Assembly: GCF_902497775.2 (NCBI RefSeq)
Contig: NZ_OZ024668.1
Location: forward strand, 2,317,826-2,381,825
Direction: 5' to 3'
Length of the DNA stretch: 64,000 bases
From: Pseudomonas fluorescens
GTDB taxonomy: Bacteria; Pseudomonadota; Gammaproteobacteria; Pseudomonadales; Pseudomonadaceae
Every line of letters starts with the position of its first letter. The first letter of the stretch is position 1. Shown one piece after another: positions 6,987 through 18,606 of this stretch. The notes under the pieces are model-generated. The model was not told the origin of the DNA. It saw only the letters and a program-made list of their open reading frames with translations, and did no database searches. Made by a program: the position numbers and the translations under genes.

Positions 6987-9328
6987 TAGCTCAGGCGCAC
7001 GCCGAGGTTGGCGCCGACCCGTTCCTGTTGGTGGGCGTCGATGTTGGTGCTGTAGTCGATGCCGAAGTGCACGCTGACGCTCTGGTTGATTTGCGCAACC
7101 AGGCCGGTGCCGACCTCCAGCGACGTGTAGCGGTAGTCGGTCTTGATCTGGTCGATGTCATCGAAGGTCAGCGTGTCGCGGCCGCCATCGCCGTGCCAGA
7201 TGTTGGCTTGCAGGTAAGGCTGCAACGGCATGCCGGCAGACTTGAAGCTGCCCTCCAGGCGTACACCCAGGCGACCGGTCAGTTCAGTCTGGGCGTCGTA
7301 GCTGACATGGGCGACCTGGTCGTTGGCGCTGTCCAGCGAGACCTTCTGGGCGATGATCTGGGCCTGGGGCTCCAGGCTCCATTCAGGCGTCAGGGCAATC
7401 GGGTAGCCCGCTTCCAGCGACGCTGTCCAGGCATTCCCATCCAGATCGAGCTTGTCGCCCCGATCGGATTTGGCCCGGCCGTCCAGGTCCGAATACTGCA
7501 CCACGGCATCGAGGTACCAGCGCTGCGGACCGATCAGGGTCCAGTAGGCGCCGACGCTGTCACTGTCGAGCTTCAGGTCACCCACGGCACTGTCCTCGAT
7601 GCCCAGGGCAAAGCCTTTGACATCGCCGTTCAAGCGGCTGTGGCCGACATACAGGCCGACATGCTGGCGATAGCCATTGTCGTTTTGCCAGGCGTACAGG
7701 TCCTGGCCAACCTTGAAGCCATACAGGCTGCCATCCAGGCTGGGGGCGACGGTACCCGACCAGCTCTGGTGAAAACGGTTGCCATACGCTTGGCCCCAGC
7801 TGGCTGAAACCGCGCCGCTCTCGCTCAACAGCGTCTGGTCACCCTGACGTTGATGAAAGGTGCCCAGGGCCGAACGCGCCAGCAGCGCTGCCGCCCGTGG
7901 CGCTGCTGCATACACGGCGACTTCTGGACGGTAAAGCGGGATGCTCACGCCCGGCGTGGGTGGCGGCAAATCAGGCAAACCTGGGGCCGGCGCCGGAGTG
8001 GGGAGGGGGACCACGACCACCGGGGTTCCAGGATCAACAGGCGTACCTGGATCCACCGGGGTGCCAGGATCAACAGGCGTACCCGGGTCCGGGTTCCCTG
8101 GTTCTGGCTGCGGCAGCGGGGTGGGCGCTACTACGGTGGAGCGCAGGTACCAGCTATTGACACTATCGGCGGTCACTCCGCCTTTGAACAAACGGTAGTC
8201 AAACGCGCCGGCCGAAAGGGTCTGGGTCTGGACGAAGGCACTGTTGCTGCTGGTGGCTCCGTTGGCCGCCTCAACCACCTGGATGCCATTCTGGCTGGTC
8301 ACGGCACCCGCGCCGCCGAAGTTGCTGATCTGCAGGTTGGTGGTGCCAGAAATCGTCCCTCGGCTGACGACCAGGCGATCGGATGCCGCGCCGTCGCCGG
8401 CCAACACGCTGTTGAGCTTGAGGGTGCCGCCGTTGCCGACATAGTTGCCGTTGATGGTCAGGCGTCCTTGGGCGTCGCCACCGCTGCTCAGGTCGATAAG
8501 CCCGCTGTTGTTGACGGTCAGCGGCTGGCCGGCGGTGAACGGGCTGATCGTGCCGGAGCGCGAGACCAGCGAGCTGCTGCTGTCGATGCTCAGGCTGGTG
8601 GGCGCCGTAACGACGCTGGCATCACCCAGGGTCAGGGTGTTGTCCAGCTTGAACAGGCTGGCGTTGATCAGGCTGACGGTTTCCCAGTTGATGTAGCGCT
8701 CGCCACCTACCGGCTGGCTGTTATCGAAAGTCAGGCGGTCGATGCCGGCACCGCCATTGACGGTGATGTTCAGTACCGCGCTGCCAAGGTCCTTGAGCAC
8801 GGCTACGTCATCGTCACCGCCCATGTCGACGGTACCGCGAATATCCCCGCCCTGCCATTTGAGCGAGTCGTTGCCGAAGCTGGCGCGCAGGTCGCCTAGC
8901 AACTCGCCACCGGTAATCACGAACACATCCGTGCCGCCGCTGGTGCTGATGTTGCCGCCGATTTTACCGGCATTGAGAAATATCTGGTCGTTGCCAAAAC
9001 CGGTGACCAGGTTGCCGACGATAGTGCCACCGGACATGCTGAAGATGTTGTTGTCGAGCTTCATGTCGACCCGGCCGATGCTGCCACCTGAAAAGAACGC
9101 CACGTCACCGTCTTCAAAGGCACCGATGATCTGCCCCGCCGACATATTGAACGTATCGCGGGCATCGCCCTGGGCCAGGGACTGCAGGGTCCCGCCGGTC
9201 ATCAGGAAGTCATCGATCAACGGCGTCTGGACGACGGCACCGAGGGTATCGCCGGGCCCAACCACTAGGTTCTGGGCAATGGCGGTGAAAGGCAGGGCGC
9301 TGAGTACCGCGATAAGCGAGGTTCGCAT
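6983..9328 (-). CDS. Type V autotransporter with beta-helix passenger
   Basis: The 781-residue protein has a signal peptide (MRTSLIAVLSALPFTAIA, cut near residue 18). The passenger (about 19-395) carries repeated segments of about 22 residues such as NIFSMSGGTIVGNL and DVFVITGGELLGDL, typical of a right-handed beta helix. A Pro/Gly-rich linker follows with four VDPGTP repeats (about 395-460), then the autotransporter beta-barrel ending in GVRLSY with the terminal aromatic needed for outer-membrane insertion. This is the classical AIDA/pertactin layout for surface adhesins. No protease triad was seen. A good GGAG site precedes the ATG, and a LuxR-type box lies 107-126 bases upstream. Confidence 0.88.
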   Translation of the reverse strand: MRTSLIAVLSALPFTAIAQNLVVGPGDTLGAVVQTPLIDDFLMTGGTLQSLAQGDARDTFNMSAGQIIGAFEDGDVAFFSGGSIGRVDMKLDNNIFSMSGGTIVGNLVTGFGNDQIFLNAGKIGGNISTSGGTDVFVITGGELLGDLRASFGNDSLKWQGGDIRGTVDMGGDDDVAVLKDLGSAVLNITVNGGAGIDRLTFDNSQPVGGERYINWETVSLINASLFKLDNTLTLGDASVVTAPTSLSIDSSSSLVSRSGTISPFTAGQPLTVNNSGLIDLSSGGDAQGRLTINGNYVGNGGTLKLNSVLAGDGAASDRLVVSRGTISGTTNLQISNFGGAGAVTSQNGIQVVEAANGATSSNSAFVQTQTLSAGAFDYRLFKGGVTADSVNSWYLRSTVVAPTPLPQPEPGNPDPGTPVDPGTPVDPGTPVDPGTPVVVVPLPTPAPAPGLPDLPPPTPGVSIPLYRPEVAVYAAAPRAAALLARSALGTFHQRQGDQTLLSESGAVSASWGQAYGNRFHQSWSGTVAPSLDGSLYGFKVGQDLYAWQNDNGYRQHVGLYVGHSRLNGDVKGFALGIEDSAVGDLKLDSDSVGAYWTLIGPQRWYLDAVVQYSDLDGRAKSDRGDKLDLDGNAWTASLEAGYPIALTPEWSLEPQAQIIAQKVSLDSANDQVAHVSYDAQTELTGRLGVRLEGSFKSAGMPLQPYLQANIWHGDGGRDTLTFDDIDQIKTDYRYTSLEVGTGLVAQINQSVSVHFGIDYSTNIDAHQQERVGANLGVRLSY

Positions 9329-9434
9329 CAGGCAGGCTCCATTTCCAAACAGGGTCTAACCACTGCAGATCCAGCTTCCCTGTGCGTGCTGGATGGGTTG
9401 TGCCTTGATGTATAGAGCAATCAGAAATATCGAC

Positions 9435-9454
9435 AACTGACAAAAATGCTAGGT
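9435..9454 (-). promoter_or_regulatory. Putative LuxR-type box, copy 1 (autotransporter)
   Basis: Read on the minus strand this is ACCTAGCATTTTTGTCAGTT. It has CT-N12-AG and CA-N4-TG, the layout of las/rhl and other LuxR-type boxes. The 4 bases before it (CGCC) are shared with copy 2. It lies 107-126 bases upstream of the autotransporter start. Confidence 0.55.
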
Positions 9455-9603
9455 GGCGAATAGCCGCTACTGCCTTCGGGCGGCAAAAACAGTGAAGTCC
9501 TTATAGTGAAAGGGTCTGATTCAATTGGGAAATATGGCCTAGTCTTGGGGCTGAACCGGGCAGCACGGAACCGCTGTCCGCCACCTGCCAAGGAGATGTA
9601 CCG

Positions 9604-9864
9604 ATGCTCTCGACCCTGGAGTTGCGCAACATCATAGAAAGCAGTTTTCTACCCACCCGCTGCCAGTGCACCCTGGCCGCCGATCGTTCGCTGACCGTAC
9701 GGGTGTTCGACCGCAGCTGTGAGCGGGTCGACCTGCTGGTCACCGGCATCAGTGCCGAGCAACTGACCAGCAGCCGGGCGATTTCCAACTTGATCGTCGG
9801 CCTGCGCAACGACCTTGACAACCTGCGTAATCAACGCGCGCAGCGGCGGCGCGACAGCCTTTAA
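9604..9864 (+). CDS. DUF1652 domain-containing protein
   Basis: This 86-residue protein begins MLSTLELRNIIESSFLP and contains RVDLLVTGISAEQLTSSRAISNLI, the hallmark of the Pseudomonas-restricted DUF1652 family. The ATG follows CAAGGAGATG. It is a small soluble protein without a known function. It converges on the parvulin gene with a 4-base overlap at the stops. The gap upstream (9455-9603) contains no other gene. Confidence 0.85.
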   Translation: MLSTLELRNIIESSFLPTRCQCTLAADRSLTVRVFDRSCERVDLLVTGISAEQLTSSRAISNLIVGLRNDLDNLRNQRAQRRRDSL

Positions 9865-10136
9865 TCGCGGTAGAACACCTGTACCAGGTGATAGCCGAAC
9901 TTGCTCTTGATCGGGCCGTGCACAGTGCGCAGCGGTTTCTTGAAAATCACCTGGTCGATGGCGCCGACCATCTGCCCCGGGCGCACTTCGCCCAGGTCGC
10001 CACCGCGCTTGCCGGACGGGCAAGTCGAATACTTCTTGGCCAGCACATCGAACGCCTCGCCCTTGGCGATGCGTTGCTTGAGCTGTTCGGCCTCTTCAGC
10101 GGTCTTGACCAGAATATGCCGGGCCTGTGCTTTCAT
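9861..10136 (-). CDS. Parvulin-type peptidyl-prolyl isomerase
   Basis: The 91-residue protein consists of a single rotamase domain: ARHILVKTAEEAEQL at the start, CPSGKRGGDLGEVRPGQMV in the middle and FGYHLVQV at the end, with the histidine pair and the Cys expected in PpiC/Pin1-type active sites. It has no signal peptide, so it acts in the cytosol on prolyl bonds. It is a paralogue of the isomerase at 25618-25899, which has the same length and motifs. Confidence 0.88.
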   Translation of the reverse strand: MKAQARHILVKTAEEAEQLKQRIAKGEAFDVLAKKYSTCPSGKRGGDLGEVRPGQMVGAIDQVIFKKPLRTVHGPIKSKFGYHLVQVFYRD

Positions 10137-10171
10137 CTCAACCTACCTTCGCAACGGGTAAAAACCGCGCA

Positions 10172-12133
<1,962 letters not shown>

Positions 12134-12159
12134 GCCTTCCTCCGGACTGTAGGAGCGCT

Positions 12160-12639
12160 TTATTCCACTGTAGCTTTTTTCACTTTGTTCGATGCCGACC
12201 AGACGCGGTAGCGCACTTCAACGCCTTCCGGCACATACACCACCACCGGTAGCTTGCTGTTGTAGCGCAGCATGAAGCCGTCGCCGACCACCGGCACGAA
12301 GGCCTGTTTTTTCTTGCCGTCCGGGCAGGCCATCAGGGTCGAGGCCGGGCCCGAGACTTTTTCCAGGCGGTAATAGCTGTAGCCCCAGCCTTGCAGGGTT
12401 TGTTCTTCCAGGCTGCCGCCCAGGTGCTGGCGGTTGCAGTCGACTTCCAGCTGTTTGCCAGCCAGCACTTCGAGCTTGTAGGCCGACTCGTCAGCCTGTT
12501 TTGGCAGGTGGATCACCTGGCGGGTAAAGCCTTTTTCGGCCTCGGGGTAGGGCGCCACATCCTTGAGGCTGGCGGCCTGTACCGAAGTACCGACTGCCAG
12601 GGTCAGGGTGAACAACGCAGTGAGGGAGAGTGGGCGCAT
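12160..12639 (-). CDS. eco: Ecotin-type serine protease inhibitor
   Basis: The start is the ATG at 12639 after a strong AAGGAGG. The 159-residue precursor has a signal peptide (cut near TSVQA-A, residue 22) and an ecotin body: [22 protein letters not shown], then a cysteine pair and the reactive loop [12 protein letters not shown], where Met at about residue 103 is the P1 residue as in E. coli ecotin. It would act in the periplasm as a dimeric inhibitor of trypsin-like and elastase-like proteases. Its place between hydroxybutyrate dehydrogenase and acetoacetate-CoA ligase is unusual. A hairpin with a distant T run lies just upstream. Confidence 0.92.
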   Translation of the reverse strand: MRPLSLTALFTLTLAVGTSVQAASLKDVAPYPEAEKGFTRQVIHLPKQADESAYKLEVLAGKQLEVDCNRQHLGGSLEEQTLQGWGYSYYRLEKVSGPASTLMACPDGKKKQAFVPVVGDGFMLRYNSKLPVVVYVPEGVEVRYRVWSASNKVKKATVE

Positions 12640-12656
12640 AAGGCCTCCTTGCAGAT

Positions 12657-12693
12657 AAAAAAACACGATGCCGCAGCCAGGGTCCAAGGCTGC
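12657..12693 (-). terminator. Weak terminator-like hairpin between hbdH and eco
   Basis: On the minus strand a GCAGCC/GGCTGC stem (12673-12693) is followed nine bases later by seven T (12657-12663). The distance is longer than in a standard intrinsic terminator, so it may only reduce read-through or act as an mRNA 3' end. Confidence 0.35.
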
Positions 12694-12696
12694 CCG

Positions 12697-13467
12697 TCAC
12701 TGGGCCAGCCAGCCGCCATCGATGTTCCAGGCAGCGCCACGAACCTGACTGCCAGCCTCGCTACAGAGGAACAATACCAGCTCACCCAGGTGTTCGGGAG
12801 TGACAAAGGCCAAAGATGGCTGCTTCTCGGCCAGCAGATCGTGTTGGGCCTGCTGCGGATCGGCCCCGTTGGCGGCACGGTCATCGATCTGTTTCTGCAC
12901 CAGTGGCGTCAGCACCCAGCCCGGGCAGATGGCGTTGCAGGTGACATTGCTGGTGGCGGTTTCCAGCCCGACCACCTTGGTCAGGCCCACCACCCCGTGC
13001 TTGGCGGCAACGTAGGCGGCCTTGCCGGTAGAGCCGACCTGGCCGTGCACGGAGGCGATGTTGACGATCCGCCCCCAGTTGCGCGCACGCATGCCCGCCA
13101 GCACCAGGCGGGTGCCATGAAACACCGCCGAGAGATTGACGGCGATGATCGAGTCCCAGCGCTCCACGGGGAACTCTTCGACTGCCGCCACATGCTGGAT
13201 GCCGGCATTGTTGACGAGAATATCGACGCCGCCGAACTCGCGCATCGCGTAGGCAAACAGGTCTTCGATCTGCGCCACGTCACTGAGGTCCGCCGGGTGA
13301 TGGCCGACCCGGGTACCGTGGCGGGCGACTTCGGCAATGGCCGCGCTGGCATCGCCGAAGCCATTGAGGATCAGGTTGGCGCCGGCCTTGGCCAATACCT
13401 GGGCAATGCCCAGGCCGATGCCGCTGGTAGAGCCGGTGACTACTGCTGTCTTGCCGTTGAGACTCAT
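12697..13467 (-). CDS. hbdH: D-3-hydroxybutyrate dehydrogenase
   Basis: The start is the ATG at 13467, after AAGGAG. The 256-residue short-chain dehydrogenase has the Rossmann motif TGSTSGIGLGIA near residue 11, NNAG near residue 87, the catalytic Ser in NIASVHG and the YVAAK Tyr-Lys pair, followed by CPGWVLTPLVQKQI, characteristic of 3-hydroxybutyrate dehydrogenases. It oxidises D-3-hydroxybutyrate to acetoacetate with NAD+. It begins 10 bases after the GntP stop and so is in the same transcript. Its product is the substrate of the ligase downstream. Confidence 0.92.
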   Translation of the reverse strand: MSLNGKTAVVTGSTSGIGLGIAQVLAKAGANLILNGFGDASAAIAEVARHGTRVGHHPADLSDVAQIEDLFAYAMREFGGVDILVNNAGIQHVAAVEEFPVERWDSIIAVNLSAVFHGTRLVLAGMRARNWGRIVNIASVHGQVGSTGKAAYVAAKHGVVGLTKVVGLETATSNVTCNAICPGWVLTPLVQKQIDDRAANGADPQQAQHDLLAEKQPSLAFVTPEHLGELVLFLCSEAGSQVRGAAWNIDGGWLAQ

Positions 13468-13477
13468 GGGGTGCTCC

Positions 13478-14869
13478 TTAGACGATACCGGTGGCATAGA
13501 ACGTAGCAATCACCACGAACACCGCCAGGGTCTTGATCAGGGTAATGCCAAAAATGTCCTTGTAGGCCTCACGGTGGGTCAGGCCGGTGACTGCCAGCAG
13601 GGTGATCACCGCGCCGTTGTGCGGCAGGGTGTCCATGCCGCCGCTGGCCATGGCAGCAACCCGGTGCAGCACTTCAAGGGGAATGTTCGCCGCGTTGGCG
13701 GCGGCAATGAAGCTGTCCGACATCGCTGCCAGAGCAATGCTCATGCCGCCGGAAGCGGAGCCGGTGATACCCGCCAGCAGGGTCACGGTAATCGCTTCGT
13801 TGACCAGCGGGTTGGGGATCGCGCGCAAGGCATCGGCCAGTACCAGAAAGCCCGGCAGCGAGGCGATCACGGCACCAAAGCCATACTCGGAGGCGGTGTT
13901 CATCGCTGCCAGCAAAGCGCCGCTGACCGCGCTTTTGCTGCCCTCGGCCAGGCGGCTCTTGATCGCGCCGAAGCCTGCCACCAGCACCAGCAGGATGCCC
14001 AGCAGCAAGGCCGCTTCTACCGCCCAGATTGCCGTGAGCTTGGCAATATCGGTCTGCACCGGCGTGCTCATACCCGGCAGGCTCAAGGTGTGGCTCTTGC
14101 CGTACCAGGCCGGAATCCAGTGGGTAAACAGCAAGTTCATCACCCCCACCAGCAGCAATGGCGACAGCGCCAGCAGCGGGTTGGGCAACTTGAGGTCGGC
14201 GGCGGTTTCCGGCTCGTTGCGCAATGCTGAGCCGTAACCTTCACCCGCGCGCTGGGCCTTGTTGCGCTGGCGTTGCAGGTAGAGCATGCCGGTGCAGAAC
14301 ACGAACAGGGTGCCGATCAGGCCCAGCCAAGGCGCGGCCCAGGCGGTGGTGTTGAAGAAGGTGCTGGGGATGATGTTCTGGATCTGCGGGGTGCCGGGCA
14401 GCGCATCCATGGTGAACGAGAACGCGCCCAGGGCGATGGTCGCTGGGATCAGGCGCTTGGGGATGTTGCTCTGGCGGAACATCTCGGCGGCAAACGGATA
14501 CACCGCAAACACCACCACGAACAGCGACACGCCGCCATAAGTGAGCAGGGCGCAGACCAGCACGATCACCAGCATGGCCTGGCGTGTGCCGAGCAGGCGA
14601 ATGGCGGCGGCGACGATCGAGCGTGAAAAGCCCGACAGTTCAATCAATTTGCCGAACACGGCGCCGAGCAGAAACACCGGGAAGTACAGCTTGATGAAGC
14701 CGACCATTTTTTCCATGAATACCCCGGTAAAGGCCGGGGCGACGGCGGAGGGGTCGGTCAGCAGCACCGCGCCAAGGGCGGCAATGGGGGCGAAGAGGAT
14801 AACGCTATAACCACGGTAGGCAGCCAGCATCAGCAGCGTCAGGGCTGCCAGGGCGATGATTACACTCAT
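13478..14869 (-). CDS. GntP family permease, probable hydroxybutyrate importer
   Basis: The ATG at 14869 has an AAGGAG site. The 463-residue protein is highly hydrophobic with about twelve membrane segments and GntP-type signatures: GAVFGKLIELSGFSRSI near residue 95 and the C-terminal HNGAVITLLAVTGLTHREAY. GntP-family permeases carry gluconate-like hydroxy acids. As the first gene before 3-hydroxybutyrate dehydrogenase, this one most likely imports 3-hydroxybutyrate, which is inferred from context. Transcription probably starts at the sigma-54 promoter 48 bases upstream. Confidence 0.88.
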   Translation of the reverse strand: MSVIIALAALTLLMLAAYRGYSVILFAPIAALGAVLLTDPSAVAPAFTGVFMEKMVGFIKLYFPVFLLGAVFGKLIELSGFSRSIVAAAIRLLGTRQAMLVIVLVCALLTYGGVSLFVVVFAVYPFAAEMFRQSNIPKRLIPATIALGAFSFTMDALPGTPQIQNIIPSTFFNTTAWAAPWLGLIGTLFVFCTGMLYLQRQRNKAQRAGEGYGSALRNEPETAADLKLPNPLLALSPLLLVGVMNLLFTHWIPAWYGKSHTLSLPGMSTPVQTDIAKLTAIWAVEAALLLGILLVLVAGFGAIKSRLAEGSKSAVSGALLAAMNTASEYGFGAVIASLPGFLVLADALRAIPNPLVNEAITVTLLAGITGSASGGMSIALAAMSDSFIAAANAANIPLEVLHRVAAMASGGMDTLPHNGAVITLLAVTGLTHREAYKDIFGITLIKTLAVFVVIATFYATGIV

Positions 14870-14916
14870 CGAGTGTCTCCTTGGGTACATCTTGTTTTTG
14901 TGGGTGGGAAGGAGAT

Positions 14917-14933
14917 AGCGGGAATCGTGCCAA
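14917..14933 (-). promoter_or_regulatory. Sigma-54 (RpoN) promoter for the hydroxybutyrate operon
   Basis: On the minus strand the sequence reads TTGGCACGATTCCCGCT. The invariant GG (plus coordinates 14930-14931) and GC (14918-14919) are separated by exactly 10 bases, as in the -24/-12 consensus TGGCAC-N5-TTGC. It lies 48-64 bases before the permease ATG, with the enhancer-binding protein gene just upstream. Confidence 0.8.
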
Positions 14934-14984
14934 TTAGGTAAATATTTGATTTTGTTGTGTTTATTTTATTTTGATAGTGTGCAT

Positions 14985-15000
14985 GTCTCTATATTGAGAC
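14985..15000. promoter_or_regulatory. Putative enhancer site 1 (GTCTC-N6-GAGAC)
   Basis: GTCTCTATATTGAGAC is a near-perfect palindrome about 80-95 bases upstream of the expected RpoN start point. It recurs with one base change at 15098-15113. Position and duplication suit an upstream activating site of the bEBP encoded next door. Confidence 0.55.
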
Positions 15001-15009
15001 TGGTGCTTT

Positions 15010-15072
15010 CGCGGGGCAAGCCCGCTCCTACAGGGACGCCGCCATCCCGGTGGGAGCGAGCTTGCCCCGCGA
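15010..15072. repeat. REP pair (inverted)
   Basis: Two Pseudomonas REP units face each other: CGCGGGGCAAGCCCGCTCC and its inverted, slightly diverged partner GGGAGCGAGCTTGCCCCGCG, with about 22 bases between. They lie between the two putative enhancer sites. Confidence 0.8.
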
Positions 15073-15103
15073 GGACTATCTCAAAAAGGAAACCCCGGTC
15101 TCT

Positions 15104-16495
<1,392 letters not shown>

Positions 16496-16525
16496 GGGCC
16501 GCTCCGCCGGGGGTAAAGGCTGCGA

Positions 16526-17548
16526 TTATGCCCGTGGATCGAAGGCTTCGCGCAAGGCATCGCCAATGAACACCAGCAGCGAGAGGATCAACGCCAGGGC
16601 AAAGAAGGCGGTAAAGCCCAGCCACGGCGCCTGTAAATGCTGCTTGCCCTGGGTCACCAGCTCGCCCAGCGATGCACTGCCGGCCGGCATGCCGAAACCG
16701 AGAAAATCCAGGGCAGTGAGGGTGGTGATGGCGCCGGTCAGGATGAACGGCAGATAGGTGAGGGTGGCGTTCATCGCGTTGGGCAGGATGTGCCGCAGGA
16801 TCACCCAGCGGTCCGGCAGGCCCAGGGCGCGGGCGGCCAGCACGTACTCGAGGTTGCGCCCACGAAGAAACTCGGCGCGCACCACGTCCACCAGCGCCAG
16901 CCATGAAAACAGCGCCATGATCCCCAGCAGCCACCAGAAATTCGGCTCGACAAAACCGCTGAGGATGATCAGCAGGTACAGCACCGGCAAGCCCGACCAG
17001 ACTTCCAGCAGACGCTGGCCAATCAGGTCGACCCAACCGCCGTGATAGCCCTGCAGGGCGCCCGCCGTTATACCGATCACCGTGCTGATCAGCGTGAGGG
17101 CCAGGGCAAATAGAATCGACACCCGGGTGCCATACAGCACCCGCGCCAGTACATCACGGGCCTGATCGTCGGTGCCCAGCCAGTTTGCCGCTGACGGCGG
17201 GCTGGGGGCGGGCACCAGCAGATCGTAGTTCGGCGTATCGGCACCAAAGGGCACCGGGGCAAACAGCATCCAACCGTTCTGGCCCTCGATCAGTTGGCGT
17301 ACGTACTGGCTGCGATAATCCGGCTGAAATGGCAACTGGCCGCCAAATTGCTGTTCGCTGTAGCGTTTGAAGGCCGGGAAATACAGCTGGCCCTGATAGC
17401 CCAGCAACAACGGCTTGTCGTTGGCCACCAGCTCGGCGCCCAGGCTCACCAGCAACAACAGGCCAAACAGCCACAACGAAATCCACCCGCGACGATTGCG
17501 CCGAAAGCGCTGCAGGCGCCTGCGCGATACCGGCGACAGGCTGAACAT
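16526..17548 (-). CDS. yejE: Peptide ABC transporter permease YejE
   Basis: The start is the ATG at 17548, which shares one base with the TGA of yejB. The 340-residue protein has an N-terminal membrane anchor (about 22-42), a long periplasmic insert typical of YejE with PNYDLLVPAPSPPSAANWLGTDDQARDV, and a BPD_transp_1 core with the EAA loop RGRNLEYVLAARALGLPDRWVILRHILPNA. It is one of two permeases of the Yej (microcin C/oligopeptide) importer. No yejF ATPase gene follows; the next gene is the sigma-54 regulator. Confidence 0.9.
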   Translation of the reverse strand: MFSLSPVSRRRLQRFRRNRRGWISLWLFGLLLLVSLGAELVANDKPLLLGYQGQLYFPAFKRYSEQQFGGQLPFQPDYRSQYVRQLIEGQNGWMLFAPVPFGADTPNYDLLVPAPSPPSAANWLGTDDQARDVLARVLYGTRVSILFALALTLISTVIGITAGALQGYHGGWVDLIGQRLLEVWSGLPVLYLLIILSGFVEPNFWWLLGIMALFSWLALVDVVRAEFLRGRNLEYVLAARALGLPDRWVILRHILPNAMNATLTYLPFILTGAITTLTALDFLGFGMPAGSASLGELVTQGKQHLQAPWLGFTAFFALALILSLLVFIGDALREAFDPRA

Positions 17549-18606
17549 CAGTGCGCCCTCGTGGCAAAGTCGATGCGCGGGTCGACCAGGGTGTAGCACA
17601 GGTCACCGATCAGCCGTACCAGCAAGCCGAACAGGGTAAAGATGAACAGCGAGCCGAACACCACCGGATAATCCCGCGACACTGCCGCCTCGTAGCTCAT
17701 GCGTCCCAGGCCATCGAGGGAGAAGATCACTTCGATCAGCAGGGAGCCGGCGAAAAATACGCTGATCAGCGCCTGGGGAATGCCGGCCACCACCAGCAGG
17801 ATGGCATTGCGAAACACATGCCCGTACAGCACCCGCTGCTCGCTCAGGCCCTTGGCCCGGGCGGTGATCACGTACTGGCGGGTGATCTCGTTGAGAAAGG
17901 CATTCTTGGTCAGCAGGGTCAGGGTGGCAAAGCCGCCAATGACCAGTGCGCCCACCGGCAACACCAGGTGCCAGAAGTAGTCGGCGATCTTGCCCAGCAG
18001 GCTGAGCTGGTCGAAGTCTTCCGAAACCAGCCCGCGCACCGGAAACCAGTTCAGCGAGGTGCCGCCGGCAAACAGCACGATCAGCAGCAGGGCAAACAGG
18101 AACGAGGGCAGGGCATAGCCAATGACGATCAGGCTGCTGCTCCAGGCATCGAACGCCGTGCCGTGGCGCACTGCCTTGCGAATCCCCAAAGGGATCGACA
18201 CCAGGTAGGTGATCAACGTAGCCCAGAAGCCCAGCGACAAGGTCACCGGCATTTTCTCCAGGATCAGGTCGGTAACCTTGGCGCCGCGAAAAAAGCTCGA
18301 ACCAAAGTCCAGCCGGGCGTATTGAGTGAGCATCAGCCACAGGCGTTCGGGCGCCGATTTGTCGAAGCCGTACTGACGCTTGATGTCTTCCAGCAGCTTG
18401 GGGTCCAGGCCACGGCTGGCGCGCGAGCTGGCGTGCAGGGTTTCGACACTGGCCCCGGGGGCACCGCCGCCGATGCCCTGCAGGCGCGCCACCGCTTGCT
18501 CCACTGGCCCGCCCGGGGCGGCCTGGATGATCACGAAATTGACCAGCAGGATGATCAGCAAGGTCGGGATGATCAGCAGCAGGCGGCGCAGGATATAGCC
18601 AATCAT
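17548..18606 (-). CDS. yejB: Peptide ABC transporter permease YejB
   Basis: The ATG at 18606 overlaps the yejA stop by four bases (ATGA). The 352-residue protein starts [37 protein letters not shown], the standard YejB/DppB N-terminus, and carries the EAA-type loop [28 protein letters not shown]. It has six membrane segments and forms the permease heterodimer with YejE. The insert [26 protein letters not shown] between the first segment and the core is typical of the Yej branch. Confidence 0.92.
   Translation of the reverse strand: MIGYILRRLLLIIPTLLIILLVNFVIIQAAPGGPVEQAVARLQGIGGGAPGASVETLHASSRASRGLDPKLLEDIKRQYGFDKSAPERLWLMLTQYARLDFGSSFFRGAKVTDLILEKMPVTLSLGFWATLITYLVSIPLGIRKAVRHGTAFDAWSSSLIVIGYALPSFLFALLLIVLFAGGTSLNWFPVRGLVSEDFDQLSLLGKIADYFWHLVLPVGALVIGGFATLTLLTKNAFLNEITRQYVITARAKGLSEQRVLYGHVFRNAILLVVAGIPQALISVFFAGSLLIEVIFSLDGLGRMSYEAAVSRDYPVVFGSLFIFTLFGLLVRLIGDLCYTLVDPRIDFATRAH

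Noticed and set aside
12657..12663. Strong terminator between hydroxybutyrate dehydrogenase and ecotin
   Set aside because: The T run is nine bases from the stem, so it is recorded only as a weak terminator-like site.
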